Origin: Symbiodinium natans
Taxonomy: Eukaryota; Sar; Dinophyceae; Suessiales; Symbiodiniaceae
NCBI GenBank assembly: GCA_905221605.1
Contig: CAJNDS010000058.1
Coordinates: 534,492-598,491, forward strand
Reading direction: 5' to 3'
DNA: 64,000 nucleotides
Shown here: piece after piece, positions 40,401-49,113 of the stretch
Layout: the number at the start of each line of letters is the position of its first letter
Numbering within the stretch: position 1 is the stretch's first letter
Position numbers and translations under genes: made by a program
Notes under the pieces: generated by a model
The model's input: only the letters and a program-made list of their open reading frames with translations
Databases searched by the model: none
Told to the model about the DNA's origin: nothing

Positions 40401-43400
40401 TGCAAAAGGTGGCCGGGAGTCGAGTCTCCTGAAAGGCTGCCACATGAATGTTGAGCTCATCAGCCTGCTGTTGCAAAGCTGGCAGTTTGCCCCTGGCGGT
40501 ACACAGATTGGCGGTAAGGACCCGCAGGTCACAAGTATGCACTGGTCCGTGAACAGGGACCTGGGAGTCGTCCAAAACGGCTTTGATGTGGGAAGGGGAA
40601 ACAGTGTCAGCTTGTTCATACTGGCCAGCGCAAAGCTGCTCCAGAGGAGGGAGGTCGTTCGCAGGACTAGCACACCACGCCCAGGGGAGCAGAGGATGGG
40701 CTACAACTCTCCACAAAGTGGTGGGCACAGGAGAGGCGATGACACCTCGACAACCCATGTCCGCAGCTCTGTCTGCCATTTCGTTCCAGAGGTGTCCTTG
40801 GTGGCTCCTGATCCATGCGTGGTGGAGGCGAGGGTCACAGGCATGTCGGAACAAAGTTAGCTGACGGAGGCAGGTATGGACATCAGGCTGCCCTGACGTA
40901 GCATCGTCGCCTGACTGGATCGGTGCTGACCAACCTGCAGCCTCACCTATGGCCAGCCTGGAGTCACTGTGCAACCAAACCGGAATGTGTTGCGCAGAGA
41001 GGGAAAAGGCAGTGGCGACTAGTAACGCGCAAGCCTCAGCAGCATTGTTTGTTTTTGACGTAAAGGGCGAGTCGGGTGCTCCCACGGGGCCTGCTGCGAA
41101 ACCGACCCAGTGGAGTTGCTCCGAAGTGTAGCCAGCATGCTCCGCGCATAAAATCACACCCCAGCCAGCTTTGCCCGAGGTGGCTGAGCCGTCGGTGAAA
41201 ATATGAAAAGCAACGATGGGCCCTTCGGCAACAGTAGATGGGAAGATCTTCTGCCTGAGCTTGCAAGGGAAAGCGTCGAAGTCAGGGCACCAGAAGCCCA
41301 GCCAAGGACTTGCGAGTGCCTTCAAATCAACCCGCATGCGTTGGAGCGAGTCAGGAGTCTCGCTATGCTGTGAAATGGCTTCACTCAGAGGCAAAGAGGG
41401 CGCTTGGACACTTATACCTGGAACCTGGGCACCTAAACCAGCGCCTTGAGCCTGGGCACCTAGGCCTGCGCCTTGAGCCTGTGCACCTGAACCTGTGCCG
41501 AAACCGTCACCTTGCGTCTGGGCAGTTAGGCCTGTGCCTTGAGCCTGTGCACCTACACCTGCGCCTTGAGCCTGGGCACCTGAGCTTGCACCTTCAGCCT
41601 GGGCACATGAACCTGAGCCTGCGCCTTGAGCCTGGGCACCTCGGCCTGCGCCTTGAGCCTGTGCACCTAAGCTTGCGCCTCCAGCCTGGGCACCTGCACC
41701 TTCAGCCTGTGCACCTGAGCCTGCGCCTTGAGCCTGGGCACCCAGGCCTTGAGCCTGTGCACCTTGAGCCTGGGCACCTAGGCCTGCGCCTTGAGCCTGT
41801 GCACCTGAGCCTGTGCCGAAAGCGTCGCCTTGAGTCTGGGCAGCCAGGCCTGCGCCCTGTGCACGTACACCTGCGCCTTGAGCCTGGGCACCTGAGCTTG
41901 CGCCTGGGCCTGTGCCTTGAACCTGTGCGCCTGTGTGAGGGTGCTGGGCACCTGAGCTTGCGCCTTGAGCCTGGGCACCTAAGCCTGCACCTTCAGCCTG
42001 GGCACATGAACCTGAGCCTGCGCCTTGAGCCTGGGCTGGGCCTGCGCCTTGAGCCTGTGCACCTAAGCTTGCGCCTCCAACCTGGGCACCTGCACCTTCA
42101 GCCTGTGCACCTGAGCCTGCGCCTTGAGCCTGGGCACCTAGGCCTTGAGCCTGTGCACCTTGAGCCTGGGCACCTAGGCCTGCGCCTTGAGCCTGTGCAC
42201 CTGAGCCTGTGCCGAAAGCGTCGCCTTGAGTCTGGGCAGCCAGGCCTGCGCCCTGTGCACCTACACCTGCGCCTTGAGCCTGGGCACCTGAGCTTGCGCC
42301 TAGGCCTGTGCCTTGAACCTGTGCGCCTGTGCCTTGAGGGTGCTGGGCACCTGAGCTTGCGCCTTGAGCCTGGGCACCTAAGGCTGCACCTTCAGCCTGG
42401 GCACATGAACCTGAGCCTGCGCCTTGAGCCTGGGCTCGGCCTGCGCCTTGAGCCTGTGCACCTAAGCTTGCGCCTCCAGCCTGGGCGCCTGCACCTTCAG
42501 CCTGTGCACCTGAGCCTGCGCCTTGAGCCTGGGCACCTAGGCCTGCGTCTTCAGCCTGTGCACCTAAGCCTGCACCTTTAGCCTGTGCACCTGAGCCTGC
42601 GCCTTGAGGCTGGGCACCGGGGCCTTGAGCCTGTGCACCTGAGTCTGCGCCTTGAGCATGGGCACCTAAGCCTTGAGCCTGTGCGCCTGCACCTTCAGCC
42701 TGTGCACCTGAGCCTGCGCCTTGAGCCTGGGCACCTAGGCCTTGCGCCTGTGCACCTGAGCCTGCGCCTTGAACCTGCGCACCTAGGCCTTGAGCCTGCG
42801 CACCTGGGCCTTGAGCCCGTGCACCTGGGCCTGCGCCTTGAGCCGGGGCACCTTGGCCTTGAGCCTGTGCACCTGAGCATGCGCCTTGAGCCTGGGCACC
42901 TAGGCCTACAGAGCCTGCGCCTTGCGCCTGGGCACCTGAGGTAGCATGTACAGAGCGTGTACGTCTGGCAGCGTCTTGCGTGCGTGGACAAGAACCTCTG
43001 CATGGAGCCTGGGCACCTAAGCTTGCTTGAGCCTGTGCGTCTGCGCCTGTGCTTTGAGCCTGGGCACCGAAGCCTCGAGCCTGCACACCTGAGCCAGCGT
43101 CTGCATCTGCATTATGAGCGTGGGCACCTGAGCCTTGAGCCTGTACAGCCGAGCCTGTGCCTTGAGCCTGGGCACCTGAACTTGCACCTAGGCCTGTGCC
43201 TTGTGCCTGGGCGCCTTTCTGAGCCCCTGAGCCTGCGCCTCCTGCGTCTCGAGCCTGGACACCTGAGCTTGCACCTAGGTCTGAGCCGAAGGCGAACTTG
43301 GTGAGGGCACTGAGGGATGCATGTTGGCGCCCCGGCAAGACAGGTAAGCGCTGGCACACCGGGGCGGGCTCGCAAGAAGGTCCAGCGCGGGACCGCCCCG

Positions 43401-45723
43401 GTAAAGGACCCGTTACCGGGGCGTGGACACCCGAGCTTGCGCCTGAAGCCTGGGCACCTGACCTGCCTTGAGCCTGAGCACATAAGCCCGCGGCTGGAGC
43501 GTGGGTACGTCGGCTTGTGCCTTGAGCCTGGGCCGCACCTGCAAGCTGAGCACCAAAACCAGCGCCTTGGCCCTCACTTGGAGCCTGCACACCTAAGCCT
43601 GTGCCTGGAGCCTCAGCAAAGCCTGCGCGTTGAGCCTGTGCATGGGCGCCTGGGGCCTGGGCACCTGAGTCTTTGCCTGGAGCCTGGCCACCTAAGCTGT
43701 CTGGCACTGCGCCTTGAACCTGTGCAGCAGCCTGGACACCTAAGCCTGTGCGCTGTGCCTGAGTGTGTGAACCTGTGGCTGCAGAGCACATACCTGTGAC
43801 CTGAACCTGGGCACCTAAGCCTGTGCCTTGAGCCTGGCCACCTTGAGCTTGAGCACCCAAGTCTGCGCCATGAGCCTGGGCACCTAAACCTGTGCCTGGA
43901 GGTTGCCCGCCTTGAACCTGGGCACCTGAACCTGTGCCTGAAGCCTGCGCACCAAAGCCTGCGCCTGCAGCCTGGGCACCTAAGCCTGCGCCTGGAGTCT
44001 GGGCACCTGAGCCTATGCCTGGAGCCTGAACACCTAGGGTATGTTCTGAAAGAAACAGATTCCGGTTCGCAAACGAAAAACTATGTACAAATGGCGCGGT
44101 TGCGTCACGAAACTCAGCAACATGGGGCCAAGCCTCGCGGCAAAGCTTTCTGTAGGCGTCGTCCGTACATGGCACGCCTCGCAGCTGGAAAGCTACCCTA
44201 CATCGAAAAAGCGGCGCGCCCTTTTTAAAACAAGAGCTCAGCCCTACCTTACAGTGCAACTCAGATGATACAACCAACCTTGATGCAGGGCCATCAGACT
44301 CATCCGCAAGAGGATCTAGGAGGCTACCGCTGTACACTGTGTCACCCCCGCCGTACACAGAGTCATCGGTTCCTCCGATCCGTCTCAGGTCGCCGGATGG
44401 CGCTGCGTCAGAGTTGGAAATGAGGTCATCGTCAACGCGAGGGTCAACCCAGGTGTCTGTACCACATAGCACATCACCCCGAAGAGCTATCGCTTGACGG
44501 AACGCATCGAGCTCGCTCACAAAGTCCGCCTCATGCGTGACGCTGTGTGCGGCTGTGTGCCTGAGGGGTCCCCGAAGGCTCGTCCCCAGGCCATTCAAAA
44601 AGGCTGACGTCCAGCCTCCTTGGGTGCCTTGGCAGCAGAGGAGTGCAAGGGCTTTTCCGAATCCTTGGACCCTCTCCCGTTCCCCGGCAACGGCGCCCAT
44701 GTCCGCTGCAGCCTTGACATTTGCCAGAGCCTCTTGCAGCTTCCGGTGGCATGAAGAGAGCTCCTCCCGCTTGGCCTCCACTTTTGCGTCGGTCTCGGCT
44801 GCACGATCCGTCTCCATGTCTGACATCTGGTCGCTGTCGGTGGCCTCCCCACCTTTTTCGCTGTCCTTGGCGGCCAGCTTCAGCTCCTTCGTCGCCTCGG
44901 CAAGTTGCATTGCCCATTCTTGTTCCTTCTTGTCCAAGCTGGAGAGCGTGACTTCCCGTTGTTCCCACTGCTCCTGCAGAGTTCGCATAAGGTCGCTGGC
45001 ATAGCGGCTCCATGACTGCTCGAACGCCATGCGCTCCTCCCGGATAGACGACAGGTGCCGCTTCGCCTCGCTGCGCCGCGCAACCAAGCGATGAAGGTGC
45101 TTGGCATCCGACTTCACATTGAGCTGCTCTTTCTGCTTCAGAAGGCCGCGGATTGCATCTGGAAGTTCGTCTTGGCGAATATGCGGGATGAGTGCCTCCA
45201 ACAACTTGCTGTCCTCTGCTGCGTCCGACACTGCTAGCAGGGCCGGTTCCTTGGGCGCAGGTGGTTCCTTTGCAGAAGGCGGCTTGGGCAACTGTCTTGT
45301 TGCAGGCACCTTTGGGGTCTGCTGCTTTCCCTTGCCTTTGCCCTTTTCCTTCTCTCCCTGCTCTGAAGCACGGGCATTGTTGCTTGGCTGTCTCCTTCGC
45401 CGGGGTGAAGCACGACGCCGTGGGCTCTCCCAACGTTCTGACCTCCAGGGCGCCGAAATCGCCGCCACTGTATAGCTGCTCGCGTTGCTCGCTGGCACGG
45501 TGTAGGTCTGAAGTTGTCCACCACAGACTTGGCAGAAAGCCGCTCTGCTCGACCTGTTGGCGTAGCACTTGTCGCACCAGGAGTGCGTTGTCATAGCTTC
45601 CGTTGGCGGACTCGCCGCTAACTTCTGTAGGGCTTGTCGGGGTAACGAAGACTTGGCGTGGTGACCTTGAAGTCGATGGATAGATGCCAAAATTCGCGGC
45701 CGAGGGACTTTCACCCCAACCAC
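37384..45723 (-). CDS. LINE polyprotein: zinc ribbon, coiled coil, GAQ repeat, RNase H, endonuclease, reverse transcriptase
   Basis: A 2779-codon frame; Met44 (position 45594) is a likely start just before a zinc ribbon with Cys50, Cys53, Cys64 and Cys67. A Lys/Arg-rich stretch and a charged, probably coiled-coil region follow (about 100-370). Next come about 880 residues of Gly/Ala/Gln repeat (about 562-1441). RNase H spans about 1500-1655 (FTDGSA, NNAAEA, HSDSR, NEMADRAAD give the acidic residues). The endonuclease/exonuclease/phosphatase domain spans about 1732-1970 (QETRL, GDANAK, RLDYI, HHDDH). The reverse transcriptase spans about 2280-2520 (LLFVDTRAAF, RPGDTVSDALF, WADD). Having RNase H ahead of the endonuclease is unusual, since LINE RNase H normally follows the RT. 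The frame stops at 37384, but coding potential continues in another frame, so this copy looks frameshifted. Confidence 0.85.
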   Translation of the reverse strand: MVGVKVPRPRILASIHRLQGHHAKSSLPRQALQKLAASPPTEAMTTHSWCDKCYANRSSRAAFCQVCGGQLQTYTVPASNASSYTVAAISAPWRSERWESPRRRASPRRRRQPSNNARASEQGEKEKGKGKGKQQTPKVPATRQLPKPPSAKEPPAPKEPALLAVSDAAEDSKLLEALIPHIRQDELPDAIRGLLKQKEQLNVKSDAKHLHRLVARRSEAKRHLSSIREERMAFEQSWSRYASDLMRTLQEQWEQREVTLSSLDKKEQEWAMQLAEATKELKLAAKDSEKGGEATDSDQMSDMETDRAAETDAKVEAKREELSSCHRKLQEALANVKAAADMGAVAGERERVQGFGKALALLCCQGTQGGWTSAFLNGLGTSLRGPLRHTAAHSVTHEADFVSELDAFRQAIALRGDVLCGTDTWVDPRVDDDLISNSDAAPSGDLRRIGGTDDSVYGGGDTVYSGSLLDPLADESDGPASRLVVSSELHCKVGLSSCFKKGAPLFRCRVAFQLRGVPCTDDAYRKLCREAWPHVAEFRDATAPFVHSFSFANRNLFLSEHTLGVQAPGIGSGAQTPGAGLGAQAAGAGFGAQASGTGSGAQVQGGQPPGTGLGAQAHGADLGAQAQGGQAQGTGLGAQVQVTGMCSAATGSHTQAQRTGLGVQAAAQVQGAVPDSLGGQAPGKDSGAQAPGAHAQAQRAGFAEAPGTGLGVQAPSEGQGAGFGAQLAGAAQAQGTSRRTHAPAAGLCAQAQGRSGAQASGASSGVHAPVTGPLPGRSRAGPSCEPAPVCQRLPVLPGRQHASLSALTKFAFGSDLGASSGVQARDAGGAGSGAQKGAQAQGTGLGASSGAQAQGTGSAVQAQGSGAHAHNADADAGSGVQARGFGAQAQSTGADAQAQASLGAQAPCRGSCPRTQDAARRTRSVHATSGAQAQGAGSVGLGAQAQGACSGAQAQGQGAPAQGAGPGARAQGPGAQAQGLGAQVQGAGSGAQAQGLGAQAQGAGSGAQAEGAGAQAQGLGAHAQGADSGAQAQGPGAQPQGAGSGAQAKGAGLGAQAEDAGLGAQAQGAGSGAQAEGAGAQAGGASLGAQAQGAGRAQAQGAGSGSCAQAEGAALGAQAQGASSGAQHPQGTGAQVQGTGLGASSGAQAQGAGVGAQGAGLAAQTQGDAFGTGSGAQAQGAGLGAQAQGAQAQGLGAQAQGAGSGAQAEGAGAQVGGASLGAQAQGAGPAQAQGAGSGSCAQAEGAGLGAQAQGASSGAQHPHTGAQVQGTGPGASSGAQAQGAGVRAQGAGLAAQTQGDAFGTGSGAQAQGAGLGAQAQGAQAQGLGAQAQGAGSGAQAEGAGAQAGGASLGAQAQGAGRGAQAQGAGSGSCAQAEGASSGAQAQGAGVGAQAQGTGLTAQTQGDGFGTGSGAQAQGAGLGAQAQGAGLGAQVPGISVQAPSLPLSEAISQHSETPDSLQRMRVDLKALASPWLGFWCPDFDAFPCKLRQKIFPSTVAEGPIVAFHIFTDGSATSGKAGWGVILCAEHAGYTSEQLHWVGFAAGPVGAPDSPFTSKTNNAAEACALLVATAFSLSAQHIPVWLHSDSRLAIGEAAGWSAPIQSGDDATSGQPDVHTCLRQLTLFRHACDPRLHHAWIRSHQGHLWNEMADRAADMGCRGVIASPVPTTLWRVVAHPLLPWAWCASPANDLPPLEQLCAGQYEQADTVSPSHIKAVLDDSQVPVHGPVHTCDLRVLTANLCTARGKLPALQQQADELNIHVAAFQETRLPATFCKGTWLRFHSAAAAGHEGCALWFRSSVPWVSGQLGSCVSHEHFSVLHSSPTCLAVSHSSPWCRALFTTFHAPHSLSPLEVREAWWNDFDHKLQRWARNWPIVLLGDANAKISIESQPHVGTVAVGAQDWAGERISQLCARFGLALLNTHAHILQGADPFTWRQSRLDYIAAPLAHFTQAKVVPEHGFDLLNHHDDHKALVMDISLFSKGSSAATPPRNTFRSLAPEAYAAVAASVCANSIPWQCDVHSHAETLLKAARNRLFHHQAEQKASPARKAYVSEAALQSLRARKTAKKQLVLAEKRCRTLQLKRAIARWHRPGRPVPPDLRPPKMDRWCVALWQHTVSLTILTVRLQLNMDRVAYATNIAQKLKEGTIDRDSKAVYRALRCLRPASKNVQKPWGPLPVVTDASGYTAQCFAEAQDIRAKHFGALEVADPLNARELAEMVQPTPKPSEPFDIKELPTLLMLETALRKLAPGKASGLSGVPNELWRANAPACARHWFPLLVKQQVRITEPVRFSTSMLLTLLKKGAEASISGHRAIYLFEGIGKVFRRLHRSALVEELNCLRPTCLQGSVPGSDSSQLTHYLCTLLRIAADTSTSLALLFVDTRAAFYRVIRQCLATQQLDDEALCQILARMQVKPTTVHTVLEWIQGKALTAGMSAHNQAIVNSWFAHAGFVARGQKVVHRTQVGTRPGDTVSDALFGFVMCDALVEIRERMHSEGLLSGPGEGPLVQPAWADDLCVPVHATRCSELRPRLIRACAIVHSAYVRRAMDPNYNRGKTEAICALHGEGAKCAKTRLLQDEHVVSVPDAHGPPVHLSVVHRYVHLGTTLDAQADPAPDLDRKAAQALSATRPLGRHVFRNSAIPLSGRWTLFQEVPLAMAVHNVGVWIPTAPALHAWESKICSALRYLLPEDRRTHHPAYPNMPELCGILRAYCPAALLLMQRMRLLVRIFRSDNQSLWDLLCTHARCSADTWLAQIQRDLAFAMEWAPALFDRPLLPALSTTC
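41400..44040 (-). repeat. Coding minisatellite, 27-nt (and 21-nt) units encoding Gly-Ala-Gln repeats in the LINE
   Basis: About 2.6 kb of near-perfect repeats. On the minus strand the common unit encodes nine residues of the type GAQAQGAGL or GAQAQGAGS; shorter seven-residue GLGAQAQ units and larger duplicated blocks (about 560 nt, around 41.6-42.5 kb) also occur. The frame stays open throughout, so the tract is kept as protein. A long frame on the plus strand over the same DNA (41310-42581) is a by-product of the repeat. A role as a flexible or condensing linker is possible but inferred. Confidence 0.85.
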
Positions 45724-46182
45724 AAAGTTTCGCAGAGTTGTACGAGCCTGACACCTGCGCTTTCTCAGCTGTCTGTGCCAAGCTGGTTCTGGCCTCGCCG
45801 TTGTTGAACAGGAGCTCCGCGCCGAAGTGCGTGCCCACGGGGACGGTCAGGAAGATGAAGAGGAAAAAGGCTGATGCAATGGGCCTCAAAAGTCCACAAC
45901 GCATGCACTGTCCTGTCCTCGCCGTCGTATCGCCACAATTCCGGTTGGGGCGCCACCCCCAAAAGAAAAGGCTTTGGCACTAAATGGATCGTTGGCCGAA
46001 AGAAAGGCAGCAAGTCACACAGATAGTCCACGAGGTCAACCCTCAAGCCACACGCAGTTGGCTGATCAAACAGCAGCAGTGCGGAATGGCAGAGGGCGCG
46101 GTGATCGTTCACACGCTAGGGTATGGCCCGGTGGTGGATCCCAGCAAAGGGGGAAAACTACACACACCTGAAGCCAAACACC
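45724..46182 (-). other. 5' region of the LINE; alternative upstream frame
   Basis: This stretch lies between the telomere-like flank and the main frame. A 457-codon frame starts at 45904 on the same strand and begins with a hydrophobic, signal-like segment (FFLFIFLTVPVG). It overlaps the main frame in another register, and beyond about 45600 it is probably a shadow. It may be the 5' UTR with an internal promoter or a short upstream ORF; nothing decisive is visible. Confidence 0.35.
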
Positions 46183-46415
46183 TTTAGGGTTTAGGGTTTA
46201 GGGTTTCGGGTAAGGAACGGCGGTATGAGGCACATAAGCCCTGTCACATCTTCGACACGCGAGTTTGGCTCATTCACAGCGACATAGTTGTGAGTACAGA
46301 TCAACAAGGATCAGAAACAAGAACCATACACACATGTGTACCATCTCGGCTGTAGTACTTATGACGACTTTAGGGTCCACATGGTTCTACTCTTCTTTTG
46401 CTAGGGGCCCCTCAC

Positions 46416-46454
46416 TGAAGGTTTCATACGGCTCAAAGTTCTTTCTAGAAGCTC
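46416..46454 (-). CDS. Candidate exon upstream of the LINE
   Basis: 39 nt, CTGAG|GAG..TCA|GTGAGG; ELLERTLSRMKPS. Confidence 0.6.
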
Positions 46455-46683
46455 CTCAGCAGTAATTGGGCGTTCTCAAAAACGGTTCGGAAGAGACTGC
46501 AAGCGTCCCAAGCAAAATCCCCTGTCTGGGTTTAGGGTTTCGGGTTTGGGATTTAGGATTTAGGGTTTAGGTTAGGGTTGAGTCTACAAGTCAGCCACTC
46601 TAAGCCCTAGACTAGGTTGCCCCAGTACTGGGCGCACACCAAATAGGGAGGCTCTAAACGCAGCCATACCAGAAACCCTAAAC

Positions 46684-46726
46684 CTGGAGCTCCAAATCCG
46701 ACATCAGTTTCGCAGAAGTTCGCGTC
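46684..46726 (-). CDS. Candidate exon with telomeric donor
   Basis: CTGCCAG|GAC..CAG|GTTTAGGG; DANFCETDVGFGAP. Confidence 0.6.
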
Positions 46727-47178
46727 CTGGCAGCCACACACCTTTGTCATTTGTTGGTTGCAAGCAAATACAAAGAAGGGTTTAGGTTTAGGTGAAGACT
46801 TGCAATTTACTTGCAGTCACACTTCACGAGGGATTGAAGCATAACTATACGCCATTAAACCCTACACCCTAAACCCTAAACTTACCCTAAACCCTGAACC
46901 CTAAACCCTAAACCCTAAACTTACCCTAAACCCTAAACCCTAAACCCCAAACCCTAAACCCTAAACCCTAAACCCTAAGCCCTAAACCCTTCAAGTTGGC
47001 CAGAGGCACCCCAGAGTGGCAGCCCTGCACCCCTGAGTCGCAGCCGCGCGCCGCATGGTGCACGTGGTGGCAACCTGCAGGGAAGTTAGGGTTTAGGGTT
47101 TAGGGTTTAGGGTTTAGGGTTTAGGGTTTAGGGTTTAGGGTTTAGGGTCTAGGGTCACACAACACCCCTAACTCCTAC

Positions 47179-47223
47179 GGAACAAGAACTCTCGGAGTGG
47201 TCCGGTCCAATGTGTATCCAGAC
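47179..47223 (-). CDS. Candidate exon
   Basis: 45 nt, CCACAAG|GTC..TCC|GTAGGA; VWIHIGPDHSESSCS. Confidence 0.6.
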
Positions 47224-47263
47224 CTTGTGGGGCTGAGGATATGAATATATTAGTAGATGAGTA

Positions 47264-47369
47264 TATGGGAGTTTACGAAAATCAGGGGCCCTTAATATAG
47301 ACCCAAATAGTAAGATTCCCTTAGAATAAGCTCTCCCAAAGCCACCCCTATGTTCGGAAACCCCCCATA
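47264..47369 (-). mobile_element. Introner-like element D1
   Basis: About 106 bp with imperfect inverted ends of about 27 bp: TATGGGAGTTTACGAAAATC on the left, TTCGGAAACCCCCCATA on the right. It lies just upstream (minus sense) of candidate exon 47179-47223. Confidence 0.5.
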
Positions 47370-47891
47370 GTAGCATATATTCGTATATGACTATGCGAGT
47401 ATATTTGCCTGTGGTTCTTAGAGTCTTGCATGATTAGACTGCTTCATGATGATAGGATTATATTTCTAGACTACACCATTAAGTTCTGCTTAGTAGCCCT
47501 GTAGCAATCTCCTAATAAAGGGGACCCCTTTTGTGATTGGCGACCTTTGCCATGAGAACCTAGAACCCAGATAGGCCAAAGGGCAGTACCTGGCTACTTA
47601 CCAAGTATACTTGGAGGTTCATGGTACTTATTTACAAATTATAATTGTACTTCGAAATATACATATGACCATATTAGTGCACTTAAGTGGCTTGTAAGTG
47701 GGCGATAAGTACAGCTATAATTGGTTAATAAGTACCATGCCTTGCAATGTACGATCCCCACGGCCGAGTCCTTCGTTTTCCTAGAGCTTCCGAGACCCTA
47801 CAAAAGCCTGAGCTTTAACTCAGACTTTGCAGGTTTTACAACCCTAAACCCGAAGCCCTAAACCCTAAACCCTAAACCCTAAACCCTAAAC
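47370..47891. other. Intron-like stretch
   Basis: AT-rich sequence, element K2 and a CCCTAAA tract (47838-47896). No coding segment supported. Confidence 0.5.
47608..47751. mobile_element. Inverted-repeat element K2
   Basis: Ends CATGGTACTTATTTAC and its complement GTTAATAAGTACCATG match over about 33 bp. The outer TACTTGGAGGTT motif is shared with K1 and K3. Confidence 0.55.
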
Positions 47892-48028
47892 CCTAAAATA
47901 TCCATCAGCTCCCAAACATCCGCCTTGAGAGCCAGACTTGTAGTTGCTGTGGCAGCCGCGTGCGCCGCTCGAATGGTGCTGGTGGCATCCCCGCGTTCCC
48001 GTTGAGGACTTGCTGCAACCCTTGCTGC
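47892..48028 (-). CDS. Candidate exon, Ala-rich helix
   Basis: 137 nt, AAGCAG|GCA; AARVAASPQRERGDATSTIR, then LALKADVWELMDIL; donor GTTTAGGG. Confidence 0.7.
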
Positions 48029-48117
48029 CTGCTTGGCCCGGTTTAGGGTGCTTAGGGCTTAGGGCTTAGGCTTTAGGGTTTAGGGTTTAGGGTTTAGGGT
48101 TTAGGGGTTAGCCTCCG

Positions 48118-48205
48118 GTTCTTAGTAGGGAAGGAGGGAATTAGGGCTCTAATACCTTTAAGGGATTATACAGCACCCTAATTCCCTCATTCCCTACTAA
48201 GAACC
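48118..48205 (-). mobile_element. Introner I1
   Basis: An 88-bp element with about 27-bp inverted ends (GGTTCTTAGTAGGGAATGAG type). On the minus strand exon 48205-48436 ends CTG|GTTCTTAG, so the left repeat supplies the donor. Confidence 0.6.
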
Positions 48206-48436
48206 AGCCTGTTTGAAGCGCTTGAGGGTCTTCGGGATGGGCGCTTCTTGGGGCTTTGGGCTTTCTGGGGCACTAAGAGGGTCTACCCAGCCAGAGCCCT
48301 CTAGCACGCGCAATATAGCACTGGCGGAGCAAGGAAGTCCAGCTTGCTTGAGAGCCTGGACTAGCCTGGATTTGCGGCTTCGGTTCGAACATGTCAGGGA
48401 GGCTTCGCAATAACCTTGATATTGGATTGCCACACT
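48205..48436 (-). CDS. Long candidate exon before introner I1
   Basis: 232 nt, acceptor GAAGCAG. Reads VAIQYQGYCEASLTCSNRSR, then KSRLVQALKQAGLPCSASAI and APIPKTLKRFKQAG; donor in I1. Unknown family. Confidence 0.7.
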
Positions 48437-48529
48437 CTGCTTCGTGCAGAAGACAACTGGGAAGACACATGTCAGATTTCTGCCTCAAAGCCTTGAACCT
48501 TCTTGAGGAGCATGTTTCCTAAAGGCAAT

Positions 48530-48622
48530 GGCAAATAGCAATAATCATAACAGTAGAAATAATAATAGTGATAATAATAACAATAACAATAATAATCATC
48601 ATAATAATAACACTAATAAGAA
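48530..48622. repeat. AAT/ATA-rich simple repeat
   Basis: Imperfect AATAATAAC-type repeat, A+T rich. Confidence 0.8.
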
Positions 48623-48793
48623 GAAGCAGCTACACTGGCCACAGCAGCGCGGTCCTGTGTGAAGACCCCGATGGTGTTCCTGAGCCCCCTCAGTGCAGCC
48701 GCTGCTTCCGGTGTGAAAGCTCGCGTCTCCTTAGTTGGGTTTAGGGCTTAGGGTTTAGGGTTTCGGGTTTAGGGTCTAGGGTTTAGGGTCTAG

Positions 48794-48846
48794 AGGGGAT
48801 TATAGTATCCCCAAAAAGTGTAGAGTGTACTCACTCAGCAACTAAG
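48794..48846 (-). mobile_element. Half element E3 joined to telomere-like repeat
   Basis: Only the right half of family E (TTATAGTATCCCC to CTCACTCAGCAACTAAG) is present; TTTAGGG repeat directly replaces the left half. Its end supplies the donor GTTGCTGAG for exon 48843-48994. Confidence 0.55.
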
Positions 48847-48994
48847 TCTCCATCGTCCCTTGTGCCATCGCCCTCCTCTGCGCATCCGCTTGTTCCGCTT
48901 GACAGCCGACGCAGGGGCGTCCAAGACAGGGCCTCCACTTTGGAGGAAGTCTGCACTTTGGACGAGATGATCTCAGCTGGCCCTTCATCAATTC
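48843..48994 (-). CDS. Candidate exon after introner S2
   Basis: 152 nt. Reads ELMKGQLRSSRPKCRLPPKW, then RPCLGRPCVGCQAEQADAQR; basic and Cys-rich. Follows the SAM-like exon in phase 0. The donor GTTGCTGAG lies at the E3 edge. Confidence 0.65.
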
Positions 48995-49113
48995 CTTGGT
49001 AGCCCTATGTAACCAGATTACAATAAGGGCACCCTGTTTGGGTTGGCTATTTTTTAATAAGGGAACCCAATAAACCAACAAAAAGGGTAAAGGGTAACCA
49101 CTGCGCTACCAAG
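48994..49113 (-). mobile_element. Introner S2
   Basis: About 120 bp with inverted ends (CTTGGTAGCNCAGTGGTTACC type). On the minus strand it splits a SAM-like coding region: exon 49110-49196 ends ATCTTG|GTAGCG, and exon 48843-48994 follows CTACCAAG|G. Both junctions are phase 0. Confidence 0.65.

Larger units (their letters stand above)
36611..46182 (-). mobile_element. Large LINE-type (non-LTR) retrotransposon flanked by telomere-like repeats
   Basis: A unit of about 9.6 kb on the minus strand. Its main reading frame carries RNase H, an apurinic-type endonuclease and a reverse transcriptase, the machinery of target-primed retrotransposition. No long terminal repeats are seen. The sense-strand 3' end runs from the stop at 36708 through about 100 nt of unique sequence straight into CTAAACCCTAAACCC. 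The 5' side abuts TTTAGGG repeats at 46182 (plus strand). Candidate exons of a host gene on the same strand lie on both sides (46416-46454 and 35898-36171), so the element probably sits in an intron. The borders are inferred from where telomere-like repeat begins and may be off by tens of bases. Confidence 0.8.

Noticed and set aside
41310..42581. 423-codon plus-strand frame rich in HLSLRLEPGH
   Set aside because: Antisense of the GAQ minisatellite; its openness follows from the 27-nt period.
44531..45600. Overlapping 457-codon minus frame as a second LINE protein
   Set aside because: Downstream of about 45600 it overlaps the zinc-ribbon and coiled-coil coding region in another register; only its first part is left open as a 5' feature.
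48994..49113. tRNA-like A box (TAGCGCAGTGG) suggesting a SINE
   Set aside because: The motif lies in an inverted repeat at the splice donor of S1/S2, and no B box or tail was found.
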